Assembly: GCA_001781125.1 (NCBI GenBank)
Contig: MFKT01000015.1
Span: 1 to 43,379, forward strand
Direction of reading: 5' to 3'
DNA: 43,379 bases
Source: Candidatus Kaiserbacteria bacterium RIFCSPHIGHO2_01_FULL_53_29
GTDB lineage: Bacteria > Patescibacteriota > Minisyncoccia > Phycocordibacterales > UBA2100
Shown: positions 1-8,831 of the stretch, piece by piece
How positions within the stretch are numbered: position 1 is the first letter of the stretch
Layout: the number at the start of each line of letters is the position of its first letter
The notes under the pieces: model-generated
What the model was told of the DNA's origin: nothing
The model's input: the letters and a program-made list of their open reading frames with translations, nothing else
Database searches by the model: none
Translations under genes and position numbers: made by a program

Positions 1-213
1 CAGGCCGCATCAGTCGCTTGGGTACCAGACGCCGTGGGAGTATTATTCCAAGGCTGCCAAACTGTTACCGATGTACTCATCTCGTACAAGAGGTTGAAAT
101 TTCTCGAGTTTTCGCGTATACTCTCGGCTGCTCGAATTTCGCAGGGGTTGCCCTCCGCGAAAAGTTTGTTGCGTAGCGTCCGTTGAGTTTGTAGCGGCGT
201 TGCGAGTAGCGTT

Positions 214-254
214 GGCCCCCGATTGTTGCGTTAGTTCGGGGGTCAGTTAATTTT
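214..254 (+). terminator. Probable intrinsic terminator of a gene lying upstream or off-window
   Basis: Stem GGCCCCCGA/TCGGGGGTC (214-222/236-244) followed by AGTTAATTTTTTATT. Confidence 0.6.
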
Positions 255-3200
255 TTATTGTGCCATATATTCTTTCCACGACTTCGCTTTCAATCCGTTA
301 CCTTTCTGTTCCGCAAGTGCCGTTACGAAGGCTTCTGCTAGTTGGCGGTTCGTAATAAGCGGAATATTCATATCCACAGCTTTGCGGCGGATGATGGAGC
401 CGTCGGTCGTTTCTCCTGTAAAGGCTCGCGTGGGAATGTTGATGATGAGATCGAGTTCGCCATTCTCTAGCAGTTGCGAGACGTTGGGAGTTTGTTTGCT
501 ACTGATCTTGTAGACCTTCTCGCAGGCAACCTTGTTCTGGCGTAGAAAATTGGCAGTATGTTCTGTCGCAAAGAGTTGGAATTTCATGTCGGAAAGCATC
601 CGCATCGCTCCAAGAAGTTTGAGTTTGCTCTCTTCACCGCCGATGGAGACGAGGATGTTCTTCTTGGGCAACACCAATCCTGCCGACATCATTGATTTGA
701 GCAGTGCTTCCGAGTACGAATCGCCAAAACAGGCTACCTCGCCGGTGGATGCCATCTCGACACCGGTGCGCGGATCAGCACCCTTGATGCGGCTGTAGGA
801 GAATTGAGGAGATTTGACCGCGACGCAATCAAGCTCCACGGTGCGGTAATCTCCCGCTACGTTCTGCCCGAGCATCGCGCGTATCGCGATGTCGATGAAA
901 TTGTATCCGGTGACTTTGGAAACGAAGGGAAAGGAGCGGCTGGCGCGCACGTTGCATTCGATGACGGAGAGCTTGTTATCCTTGGCAATAAATTGAATGT
1001 TAAAGGGCCCTGTTATCTTGAGTGATTTAATAATAGCTTTCGTAGTCTCTTTTGCGCGGCGGATCGTCTCGAGGTAGGTGCGCTGTGGTGGAAGTACCAC
1101 CGTCGCGTCTCCGGAGTGCGTGCCCGCATTTTCCACGTGCTCGGTGATGGCATAGATGGCGAGCTTGCCTTTTGCCGCAACCCCATCGATTTCTATCTCG
1201 CGGGCATTCTCGATAAATTTAGACACAACGACGGGATGGTCTGGTGAGATAATGGCGGCCCGCTTGAGAAATCCAAGGAGGGAAGTCGTATCGTAGGCGA
1301 CCTTCATCGCGGCGCCGGATAGAACGTAGGACGGTCGGACCAAGACGGGATAGCCCATTGTCTGCGCGGCTCTGGCGGCCTGCGTGGGAGAAGAAACTTC
1401 GGTCCACTCGGGCTGTTCGACTCCCAAGACATCGAGCAACTTCGAGAATACGTGCCGGTCTTCGGCACGGTCGATATTTTCCGAGCTTGTGCCGAGTATT
1501 TTAACCTTGTTCTCGTGGAGCTTGAGTGCGAGGTTGTTGGGTATTTGGCCGCCGGTGGAGACGATGACCCCCGTCGGTCGCTCGAATTCAACGATGTCTA
1601 AAACGCGTTCGAGCGTGAGTTCCTCGAAATAGAGGCGGTCGGACGTATCGTAGTCGGTCGAGACCGTTTCGGGGTTTGAATTTATCATGGTGGTGTTGTA
1701 TCCGTGCGACTTCAGAGTCTTGAGCGCTTGCACACAGGACCAATCAAATTCGACCGATGAGCCGATGGCGTAGGGCCCGCTCCCAAGGACGACCGCGCTC
1801 TTTTTTGAAGGTACGGCATCGTGTTCGGAGCCGTGGTAGGTGAGGTAGAGATAATTCGTTTTTGCGGGGAACTCGCCTGCAAGTGTGTCGATTTGTTTTA
1901 TCGAGGGCAGCACTTTCAGACGTTTGCGAATTTGGCGGACCTTCTCTGGCGTGGAATTCTTTGCCTTGGCAATTTGTGCATCCGAAAAACCAAGCCGTTT
2001 GGCCTTCCACAGAGCTTCGCTGTCAAGGCGACGCCTTGACAGTTGACGTTCGAAAACGGTGATGTTTTTTATCTTGTCCAGGAACCATGGATCTATATCC
2101 GAGAGGCGATGGATTTCATTCACCGAAACGCTCCTACGTAAGGCTCCGAAGATCGCATGGATACGATTTGTTGTAGGATTCTTTATCTCTTCCAGATACG
2201 CGCCGACCTGCCCTGCCCCGTTAGAAGCACGGCTTCTAACGGGGCCCGTTAGGTATCTTTTATCTAACGGGGTGTTGAGCATCCGAATAGCTTTCTGCAG
2301 GACCTCTTCGAAGCTGCGACCGATGGCCATCACCTCACCCACACTTTTCATTTCAGTGCCGATGCGCGACGCGGCGTTCTCGAATTTACCGAGGTCCCAG
2401 CGCGGCATCTTCAGCGCGAGATAGTCGAGTGCGGGCTCGAAGCAGGCGGTCGTCTGCTTCGTGACGGAATTTTTGATGTCCGTGAGTTTGTATCCGAGTG
2501 CCAATTTCGCAGCGACAAATGCGAGCGGATAGCCGGTCGCCTTTGAGGCAAGCGCGGAAGAGCGCGAGAGACGAGCGTTGACCTCAATGACACGGTAATC
2601 GCCGGTTTTTGGGTGCAGCGCATACTGGATATTGCACTCGCCGACTATACCCAGGTGACGGATGGTGCGTATGGCAATTTCGCGAAGCGAATGGTACTCG
2701 GCATTCGAGAGTGTCTGGGAAGGTGCGACCACCATTGATTCGCCCGTGTGTATTCCCATGGGGTCGATGTTTTCCATGTTGCACACCGTGATGCAGTTGT
2801 CTGCCTTGTCGCGCACGACCTCATATTCGATCTCTTTCCATCCGGCCAAACTTTCTTCTATGAGCACTTGTGGTGTCGTGCGGAATACGCCTGTGAGCTT
2901 TGCTGACAGCTCGATCGCATTTCTGACCACGCCCGAGCCTTCGCCTCCAAGCGCAAATCCGGAGCGCATCATGACGGGATAGCCTATTCTTTCCGCAGCC
3001 GCGAGAGCTTCTCGCGCGTTTTTTGCGGCGTGGCTGCGTGCAGTTTTCACACCGATCTCGTTCAAGCGCTTCACGAAGAGGTCGCGGTCTTCGGTATCAC
3101 GGATGACCGATACAGGTGTGCCAAGGACACGAACTCCGTATTTCTTTAGGGTGCCGCTCTTTTCGAGCGCGAGTCCGAGGTTGAGCGCCGTCTGGCCGCC

Positions 3201-3524
3201 GAAAGACAGCAAGATCGCATCGGGACGCTCTTTTTTGATAACCTTGGTCGCGAATTCGACCGTGAGGGGGAGGAAATACACAGTGTCGGCCAATCCTTGG
3301 TCAGTCTGCACGGTCGCTATGTTGGGATTCATGAGAATCACTTCGATCCTCTCTTCTTTGAGCGCTTTGATCGCCTGCGAGCCGCTATAATCGAATTCTC
3401 CCGCCTGCCCGATCTTGAGACCGCCGGAGCCGAGCAACAATACTTTTTTTGCCTTGCCCTTCGTAGCTTTACTGTGCCCTTCCGAAGCCTTCGGCGAAGT
3501 AGGGGCGGAGTAGGGGGTATTCAT
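255..3524 (-). CDS. carB: Carbamoyl-phosphate synthase large subunit
   Basis: 1089 aa; duplicated ATP-grasp architecture, motifs VLLLGSGGLKIGQAGEFDYSGSQA and AVVLGSGPYAIGSSVEFDWSCVQA; overlaps carA by 4 nt. Confidence 0.97.
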   Translation of the reverse strand: MNTPYSAPTSPKASEGHSKATKGKAKKVLLLGSGGLKIGQAGEFDYSGSQAIKALKEERIEVILMNPNIATVQTDQGLADTVYFLPLTVEFATKVIKKERPDAILLSFGGQTALNLGLALEKSGTLKKYGVRVLGTPVSVIRDTEDRDLFVKRLNEIGVKTARSHAAKNAREALAAAERIGYPVMMRSGFALGGEGSGVVRNAIELSAKLTGVFRTTPQVLIEESLAGWKEIEYEVVRDKADNCITVCNMENIDPMGIHTGESMVVAPSQTLSNAEYHSLREIAIRTIRHLGIVGECNIQYALHPKTGDYRVIEVNARLSRSSALASKATGYPLAFVAAKLALGYKLTDIKNSVTKQTTACFEPALDYLALKMPRWDLGKFENAASRIGTEMKSVGEVMAIGRSFEEVLQKAIRMLNTPLDKRYLTGPVRSRASNGAGQVGAYLEEIKNPTTNRIHAIFGALRRSVSVNEIHRLSDIDPWFLDKIKNITVFERQLSRRRLDSEALWKAKRLGFSDAQIAKAKNSTPEKVRQIRKRLKVLPSIKQIDTLAGEFPAKTNYLYLTYHGSEHDAVPSKKSAVVLGSGPYAIGSSVEFDWSCVQALKTLKSHGYNTTMINSNPETVSTDYDTSDRLYFEELTLERVLDIVEFERPTGVIVSTGGQIPNNLALKLHENKVKILGTSSENIDRAEDRHVFSKLLDVLGVEQPEWTEVSSPTQAARAAQTMGYPVLVRPSYVLSGAAMKVAYDTTSLLGFLKRAAIISPDHPVVVSKFIENAREIEIDGVAAKGKLAIYAITEHVENAGTHSGDATVVLPPQRTYLETIRRAKETTKAIIKSLKITGPFNIQFIAKDNKLSVIECNVRASRSFPFVSKVTGYNFIDIAIRAMLGQNVAGDYRTVELDCVAVKSPQFSYSRIKGADPRTGVEMASTGEVACFGDSYSEALLKSMMSAGLVLPKKNILVSIGGEESKLKLLGAMRMLSDMKFQLFATEHTANFLRQNKVACEKVYKISSKQTPNVSQLLENGELDLIINIPTRAFTGETTDGSIIRRKAVDMNIPLITNRQLAEAFVTALAEQKGNGLKAKSWKEYMAQ
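2215..2272. repeat. Two tandem CCCGTTAG...CTAACGGG hairpins inside carB
   Basis: GCCCCGTTAGAAGC-ACG-GCTTCTAACGGGGC (2215-2245) and CCCGTTAG...CTAACGGG (2245-2271). Confidence 0.85.
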
Positions 3525-4549
3525 AGTGATTTCAAGAACTCATCGAATATCCACGCGGTGTCGGTAGGACCGGGAGAAGCTTCGGGATGGAATTGCACGG
3601 AGTGCCATGGCTTGCTCTTGTGCCGGATACCCTCATTGCTCCCGTCATTCGCATTAGTGAACCACTCTTCCCAGCCATCGGGCAGTGTTTTGGCATCAAC
3701 CGCGAAGCCGTGATTTTGCGACGTAATGTAGCAGCGGCCGGTTTCCGAATCGATGCACGGTTGGTTTTGCGAGCGGTGGCCGTACTTGAGCTTGTAGGTT
3801 TTAGCTCCTGCGGCGAGCGCCAGTAGTTGATTGCCGAGGCAGACTCCAAGTATCGGCTTACCGGCTGCCATCGCTTTTTTAATGTGTTCTATCGTTGCAA
3901 CACAGTGCGTGGGGTCGCCCGGACCGTTGGAGAGAACGAGTGCATTGTATTTTTCTTTTGTAAAGTCGTAGTTCCACGGCACGCGAACGACGGTTGTTTC
4001 GGGGCGGATAAGCGAGCGGACGATATTCTCTTTCATCCCGCAATCCACTGCGATTATTTTGATGGGCCCGCTGCCATACACTTTTTTCTTTTTAGGTGAA
4101 ACTTTCGCGACCAGGTTCTCGATATTGGGGTCTATGAATTTCCTGGCTTTTCCTCTGTTCGTAAGCTGCCCTAGCATGACCCCGTGTTCCCGCAATTTCT
4201 TAGTCAATGCACGCGTGTCTACGCCAGTTAGGGCTGGTACGCCGGATTCCTTGAGCCACTCGGCGAGCGAGTGCTTGGCATCGTGATGAGAATAATTTTC
4301 CGAGTATTCCGAGACGACAAGCCCCGCTACCTGTATCTTTCCTGATTCCCACGTTTTCTTGTCGGGCACGCCGTAGTTACCGATGAGGGGATAGGTGCAC
4401 ACTAGTATCTGCCCGGCGTAGGACGGGTCGGTGAGACTCTCTACATAGCCCGTCATTCCTGTATTGAAGACGACCTCGCCGGCGATACTCTTCGAGGCAC
4501 CGAAGCTTTGTCCTTCGAATACCCTGCCGTCTTTGAGGAGGAGTTTCAT
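3521..4549 (-). CDS. carA: Carbamoyl-phosphate synthase small subunit
   Basis: 342 aa; class I glutamine amidotransferase motif PILGVCLGNQLLALAAG and the HPEASPGP motif. Confidence 0.97.
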   Translation of the reverse strand: MKLLLKDGRVFEGQSFGASKSIAGEVVFNTGMTGYVESLTDPSYAGQILVCTYPLIGNYGVPDKKTWESGKIQVAGLVVSEYSENYSHHDAKHSLAEWLKESGVPALTGVDTRALTKKLREHGVMLGQLTNRGKARKFIDPNIENLVAKVSPKKKKVYGSGPIKIIAVDCGMKENIVRSLIRPETTVVRVPWNYDFTKEKYNALVLSNGPGDPTHCVATIEHIKKAMAAGKPILGVCLGNQLLALAAGAKTYKLKYGHRSQNQPCIDSETGRCYITSQNHGFAVDAKTLPDGWEEWFTNANDGSNEGIRHKSKPWHSVQFHPEASPGPTDTAWIFDEFLKSL

Positions 4550-4713
4550 ACTGTGATACGTCGGAGCTCGAAAGAGCGGAGACGATTAGAAAAGAATCGC
4601 GATTTCTCGCGAATGGAAATATTGAAGCCCGCCTCCGCCAGAGGCTTCGGCGAGGCGATGTAAAAAAATACACCCGAGCGGGTGTTCTTGCTTTGAAACT
4701 CCTTGGAGGTCAT
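4546..4713 (-). CDS. Putative 55-aa leader peptide of carAB (MTSKEFQSKNTRSGVFFYIASPKPLAEAGFNISIREKSRFFSNRLRSFELRRITV)
   Basis: ATG at 4713, stop TGA overlapping the carA ATG (ATGA); starts just downstream of a TTGACA-16-TATACT promoter; spans an intrinsic terminator. Too short for the ORF track. Confidence 0.5.
   Translation of the reverse strand: MTSKEFQSKNTRSGVFFYIASPKPLAEAGFNISIREKSRFFSNRLRSFELRRITV
4662..4685 (-). terminator. Intrinsic terminator/attenuator inside the carAB leader
   Basis: Minus strand ACACCC-GCTC-GGGTGT followed by A and seven T. Confidence 0.75.
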
Positions 4714-4722
4714 TAAAAGCCA

Positions 4723-4750
4723 AGTATAGCCGATTTCATATTTTTGTCAA
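4723..4750 (-). promoter_or_regulatory. carAB promoter
   Basis: Minus strand TTGACA (4750-4745), 16-nt spacer, TATACT (4728-4723). Confidence 0.75.
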
Positions 4751-4768
4751 CTTCAGTATACTCGGCGC

Positions 4769-6016
4769 ATGACGCGCGAAGAGCTCAAGCGGTACAAACT
4801 TCCCGATGCGCCGGGAGTGTACCTATTCAAAAAGGGGAGGAAAATTCTCTATATCGGCAAAGCCGCGAGCTTGCACGATCGGGTACGCAGCTATTTTTCT
4901 TCCGATTTGGGTCGCGGTCGCGCGCCCTCGATCGTGCGCATGGTTGAAGATGCCAATTCACTTGACTGGCAGACCACCGACTCGGTGCTTGAAGCCCTGA
5001 TCGTCGAGGCCAACCTCATCAAGCGGCATCAGCCGCCGGCAAACGTGGACGAAAAAGACAACAAGAGTTTCAATTACGTGGTCGTAACTAAGGAAGATTT
5101 CCCGCGCGTTCTCATTGTTCGTGGGCGCGAGCTCTTTCAGAATGTTCGACTTACGAAGTCGAACATGAAGGCAAAAGCTGTTTTTGGTCCGTTTCCGCAC
5201 GGAGCGCAACTTGCCGAGGCGCTCAAGATGATTCGTAGGATTTTTCCGTATCGGGACAAATGCGAACCAGCAGGTTCGCGTCTTGGACGTAAAATAGTGG
5301 CCGGGAAACCGTGCTTCAACCGGCAGATAGGGCTTTGTCCGGGAATATGCACCGGCGAGATGAGCAAGGAAGAATATGCGCGCACAATCAAACACATCGG
5401 CGGATTGTTTTCAGGTAATTTCAAAGGGCTCAAACGACAACTCGCGCGTGATATGAAGGTTACCGCAAAGGCGGAGCTGTTTGAGGAAGCGACAAAATTA
5501 CGCCGGCAAATTCATGCACTCGAACACATCCGCGACGTTTCGCTTATCAAAGACGGGCATCGCGTGGCGCCTGGAGGAGGCGTACGCATCGAAGCTTTTG
5601 ACGTAGCGCATACGTCGGGTACGGAAACGGTGGCTGTGATGACGGTCGTTAACAACGGGGAGATGATCAAAGCCGCGTATCGCAAGTTCAAGATACACTC
5701 CGCGACCAATGACGATGTCGCCGCACTCAAGGAGGCGCTTTCTCGCCGCCTCAATCACCCGGAGTGGCCGCTGCCGCGTGTTTTCGTCGTCGACGGGGGC
5801 AAAGGACAGGTACGTGCGGCAGAACGCATATTGAAAGAGGCGGGCATTGAAGTACCTATTGTCGGCGTAGTGAAGAACCAATTTCACAAGCCCGAGCGCC
5901 TCATCGGTGACAAGTGGGTGATAGACGCGTATGAGCGCGACATTTTGCTCGCCAACAATGAGGCGCATCGCTTTGCTATCACATGGCATCGCAAGCGGCG
6001 CAATAAGATATACTAG
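4769..6016 (+). CDS. uvrC: UvrC-like excinuclease subunit (GIY-YIG, UVR and RNase H-like domains; short C terminus)
   Basis: 415 aa; PGVYLFKKGRKILYIGKAASLHDRVRSYF, UVR-like AELFEEATKLRRQIHALEHI, VFVVDGGKGQVRAAERIL. Confidence 0.9.
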   Translation: MTREELKRYKLPDAPGVYLFKKGRKILYIGKAASLHDRVRSYFSSDLGRGRAPSIVRMVEDANSLDWQTTDSVLEALIVEANLIKRHQPPANVDEKDNKSFNYVVVTKEDFPRVLIVRGRELFQNVRLTKSNMKAKAVFGPFPHGAQLAEALKMIRRIFPYRDKCEPAGSRLGRKIVAGKPCFNRQIGLCPGICTGEMSKEEYARTIKHIGGLFSGNFKGLKRQLARDMKVTAKAELFEEATKLRRQIHALEHIRDVSLIKDGHRVAPGGGVRIEAFDVAHTSGTETVAVMTVVNNGEMIKAAYRKFKIHSATNDDVAALKEALSRRLNHPEWPLPRVFVVDGGKGQVRAAERILKEAGIEVPIVGVVKNQFHKPERLIGDKWVIDAYERDILLANNEAHRFAITWHRKRRNKIY

Positions 6017-6020
6017 GGGA

Positions 6021-6551
6021 ATGTATTGGACGTATTTGAAGACTCTTACCTTCCTACTCGCTTTGATAGTTATCTTTGGCGGCGGCTATCTATATTATCG
6101 ATATGATCAATCGCGACACGCCGCCGGAAAAGCATCATTGACAGGCCTAGCTTACAAGAACGACGGAAAGGCGCGAACACCTCGTGAGGAGCTGGCAACA
6201 GCGGATGGTTTTGCGCCGATCAAGTGTCATCTCAGTGCCGGTGGGTTCCATGATAGTCTGTCCGGAGATCTCTACTACGCTGATAAGTCTATGTTCATTC
6301 ACCTCCAATACGCGCAACGGCCTGATGCACGCGTAGTCGTCAACGCACAGGGCGCGTACGTCTGGATCGATGGGCAGGACGATGTTCACTTCCTCGGACC
6401 TGACGATCCTGCATACTCTGCTTCTTCGGGAATCGAATCCCCGCTATATATCATCGGCAATGGTGACTGTGAGCCGTGGTGGTTCCCGGACCGTACTCTC
6501 TTCGAGATACCGACGACAAGAACTATTAAACCGTATCCGGCGCTTCGCTGA
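6021..6551 (+). CDS. Hypothetical protein with N-terminal TM segment
   Basis: MYWTYLKTLTFLLALIVIFGGGYLYYRY; TATACT 6 nt before ATG. Confidence 0.7.
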   Translation: MYWTYLKTLTFLLALIVIFGGGYLYYRYDQSRHAAGKASLTGLAYKNDGKARTPREELATADGFAPIKCHLSAGGFHDSLSGDLYYADKSMFIHLQYAQRPDARVVVNAQGAYVWIDGQDDVHFLGPDDPAYSASSGIESPLYIIGNGDCEPWWFPDRTLFEIPTTRTIKPYPALR

Positions 6552-6606
6552 ACTGTTGTTCGAATCCATACTCAATACTTCGTACTCTATACGTTATACT
6601 TTTGAC

Positions 6607-7575
6607 ATGGCTCGGACATCTGTGGGTATTTTGCGCGGAGGGACATCGAGCGAATACGATCTTTCGCTTAAGTCGGGCGCTGCGATGATGGCAGCGCTTC
6701 CTGAAGACCAATTCGATACGCGGGATATTTTTATCGACAAGCGGGGATATTGGCACCTGCGGGGAACTCCGGTAGATGCCGATCGTGCGCTCTCGCAGAT
6801 AGATGTTGTTTTGAATGCTTTGCATGGCGGGGTGGGTGAGGATGGCACCGTGCAGCGGATACTTGAGCGCGCGGGCGTACCCTACGCGGGCGCTCGCCCC
6901 CAAGCCGCAAGTATTTCGCTCAACAAAATTCGTGCGCGGGAAATATTACAAAAAGCCGGTATCCGTATGCCACGCGCCGTCTCCTTTTCTCTGCAAAATA
7001 ATCTCAATACGGGAGATATGGCGCACGTCGTATTCTCGCAATTCGGGCCGCCCTACCTCGTGAAGCCTCCAAGCGACGGTGCTTCGACCGGTATCCGTAT
7101 GGCGATGACGCTCCTCGAATTACCCGATGCGCTCGGTGATGTGCTCGACGCTTTCGGCACAGCACTCGTCGAAGAATACATACGCGGAGAAGAGGTGAGT
7201 GTGGGCGTCGTCGAGAATTTTCGTGGAGAAGAGCTCTACACGCTTCCGCCGGCACACGTTATTCGGCCCGAAGGAGCACGATTCGTAGAATCTTCCCATC
7301 ATCAAGAGGGAAGTCTACGTCACGCCGTTCCCAGTAATTTTTCACACCAGGAAAAACAGGCAATTGCCGACCTCGCACGTGCAGCTCATCGCGCCCTCGG
7401 CCTCTCGCACTTCTCCCGAGCCGATCTTATCCTCACACCGCGCACCGTGTACCTTCTGGAAGTCAATGCCATCCCCGGCCTCTATCCCGGCTCCTCGTTC
7501 CCAACAATGCTTGAATCGGTCGGCTCCTCCGTGCGCGGGTTTTTGGAACATTCTATTCACCTTGCCCGTCAATAA
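6607..7575 (+). CDS. ddl: D-alanine--D-alanine ligase
   Basis: MARTSVGILRGGTSSEYDLSLKSG, LNALHGGVGEDGTVQ, ATP-grasp LVKPPSDGASTGI, LEVNAIPGLYPGSSFP; start re-assigned from 6370. Confidence 0.92.
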   Translation: MARTSVGILRGGTSSEYDLSLKSGAAMMAALPEDQFDTRDIFIDKRGYWHLRGTPVDADRALSQIDVVLNALHGGVGEDGTVQRILERAGVPYAGARPQAASISLNKIRAREILQKAGIRMPRAVSFSLQNNLNTGDMAHVVFSQFGPPYLVKPPSDGASTGIRMAMTLLELPDALGDVLDAFGTALVEEYIRGEEVSVGVVENFRGEELYTLPPAHVIRPEGARFVESSHHQEGSLRHAVPSNFSHQEKQAIADLARAAHRALGLSHFSRADLILTPRTVYLLEVNAIPGLYPGSSFPTMLESVGSSVRGFLEHSIHLARQ

Positions 7576-7588
7576 TTCTAAAAGCGAA

Positions 7589-7612
7589 ACCCCGCAGCGA
7601 CTTCCGCGGGGT
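7589..7612. terminator. Shared terminator hairpin between convergent ddl and PfkB genes
   Basis: ACCCCGC (7589-7595)/GCGGGGT (7606-7612). Confidence 0.7.
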
Positions 7613-7629
7613 CTCTTGTTTGGCAACCA

Positions 7630-8547
7630 TCAGGCGCCTCGCTCCATGAACGACGCGATCGCGACACGCACGTCTTCAAGCGTCGGAAGGCTGGCGTTGA
7701 TGCCGAGGAATCTGATGGAATGCGCGGATGCGGCTCGTGCGAACACGAAATGCTCCGCCCACGGTTGCTCCGGCCATCGCTGGAGCGAGAAGAGGTAAGC
7801 GCCGTGGAAGATGTCGCCCGCGTTCGTCGTATCGACGATATCGGGCACGTCCAACGTCGGCAACTCTTGCCTACGTCCGGTTTCGTCGTACCAGAGGAAC
7901 CCTTGCGGGCCACGCGTGATCCCGCCAACCTGGCACTTGCACTCGTATTGTAGATAGTCAAGCGTTTCCTTCTCGGACCATTTCATATCAGTGACGAAAG
8001 TATCCGAGACTACCGCAACGTCCGTCAACCTGAGCATGTCCTTGATATGGGGCCGAAGCCGCCCCGCATCCATCGAGACGAGCACGTTCCGTTCTTGGAA
8101 CGCTTTCATGCATGCGATCGTGTGCGCCTCGAAGTAACCGTCGAAGTGCGCGAAGCCGTGCTCCTCCGGATGCAACATCGGGAACCCGACACATACGGGT
8201 GGTTCCGGCTTCGAGATGATGATCCGCTCGCCGTGTCTCGAAAGAACGCTGGCGATCGGGATCTCGTAGTTTTTGACAGTGCAGTGTATGAGCTCGATAT
8301 TCGACACTGCAGCCATGCGCTTGAATCCGGGGCCAAGGTCGCAATCGGAGGACGGACAGACGAGCCGTGTCATTCCACCCAATGATGAGATTGTTCGCGC
8401 CGCACCCACTGCATTCCCTCCATATCCGCAGGCGGTTTGGATAGGCCGTATCCGCCCGCTCTTCTCGAGATCGACATCGTCGGCCAGTAGGTGAACGACG
8501 TCGTAGTAGATTGGGCCTACGCAAAACCCTATTTTTTCTTTCGGCAT
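7630..8547 (-). CDS. PfkB-family carbohydrate kinase
   Basis: 305 aa; N-terminal CGYGGNAVGAARTISSLGG, C-terminal signature DTTNAGDIFHGAYLFSL; AGAGGAT upstream. Confidence 0.85.
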   Translation of the reverse strand: MPKEKIGFCVGPIYYDVVHLLADDVDLEKSGRIRPIQTACGYGGNAVGAARTISSLGGMTRLVCPSSDCDLGPGFKRMAAVSNIELIHCTVKNYEIPIASVLSRHGERIIISKPEPPVCVGFPMLHPEEHGFAHFDGYFEAHTIACMKAFQERNVLVSMDAGRLRPHIKDMLRLTDVAVVSDTFVTDMKWSEKETLDYLQYECKCQVGGITRGPQGFLWYDETGRRQELPTLDVPDIVDTTNAGDIFHGAYLFSLQRWPEQPWAEHFVFARAASAHSIRFLGINASLPTLEDVRVAIASFMERGA

Positions 8548-8755
8548 TTCGGTATCCTCTTGTTCGGGTGTATTTCGTTTCTACTCTTTGCTCTGTCCGC
8601 ATACTGCCCGAGAAGCTGACGGCGGTCAACGTACGCCTTCATTTCCCATTCGTGCGAGAATCTGCTATTTTGAGGCTTCACGCGGGCCAGTAGCCCCGAC
8701 GCGCAAACGGTCGGGGTCCCGACTGAAACGTCGGGATTCAGTTGATCCTTCGTAA

Positions 8756-8827
8756 GGGCCAGTAGTTCAGTGGTAGAATGCCTCATTTGCAATGAGGAGG
8801 TCCGGGGTCCGATTCCCCGCTGGTCCA
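8756..8827 (+). tRNA. tRNA-Ala, anticodon TGC
   Basis: GGGCCAG...CTGGTCCA acceptor with G3:U70 wobble, anticodon arm CCTCA-TTTGCAA-TGAGG, T arm CGGGG-TCCGATT-CCCCG; CCA not encoded. Confidence 0.96.
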
Positions 8828-8831
8828 ATTT

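Noticed and set aside
1-186. Open frame at the left edge (...FQGCQTVTDVLISYKRLKFLEFSRILSAARISQGLPSAKSLLRSVR*)
   Set aside because: Could be the end of a truncated gene and is followed by a terminator, but no family is recognisable; too weak to call.
2215-2272. Interpretation of the carB hairpins as an intergenic terminator or sequencing chimera
   Set aside because: The frame stays open through both hairpins and CarB motifs continue on both sides, so in-frame insertion is simpler.
4377-4673. 98-aa minus-strand ORF across the carA start
   Set aside because: Out of frame with carA; the 55-aa leader ORF with ATGA coupling fits promoter and terminator better.
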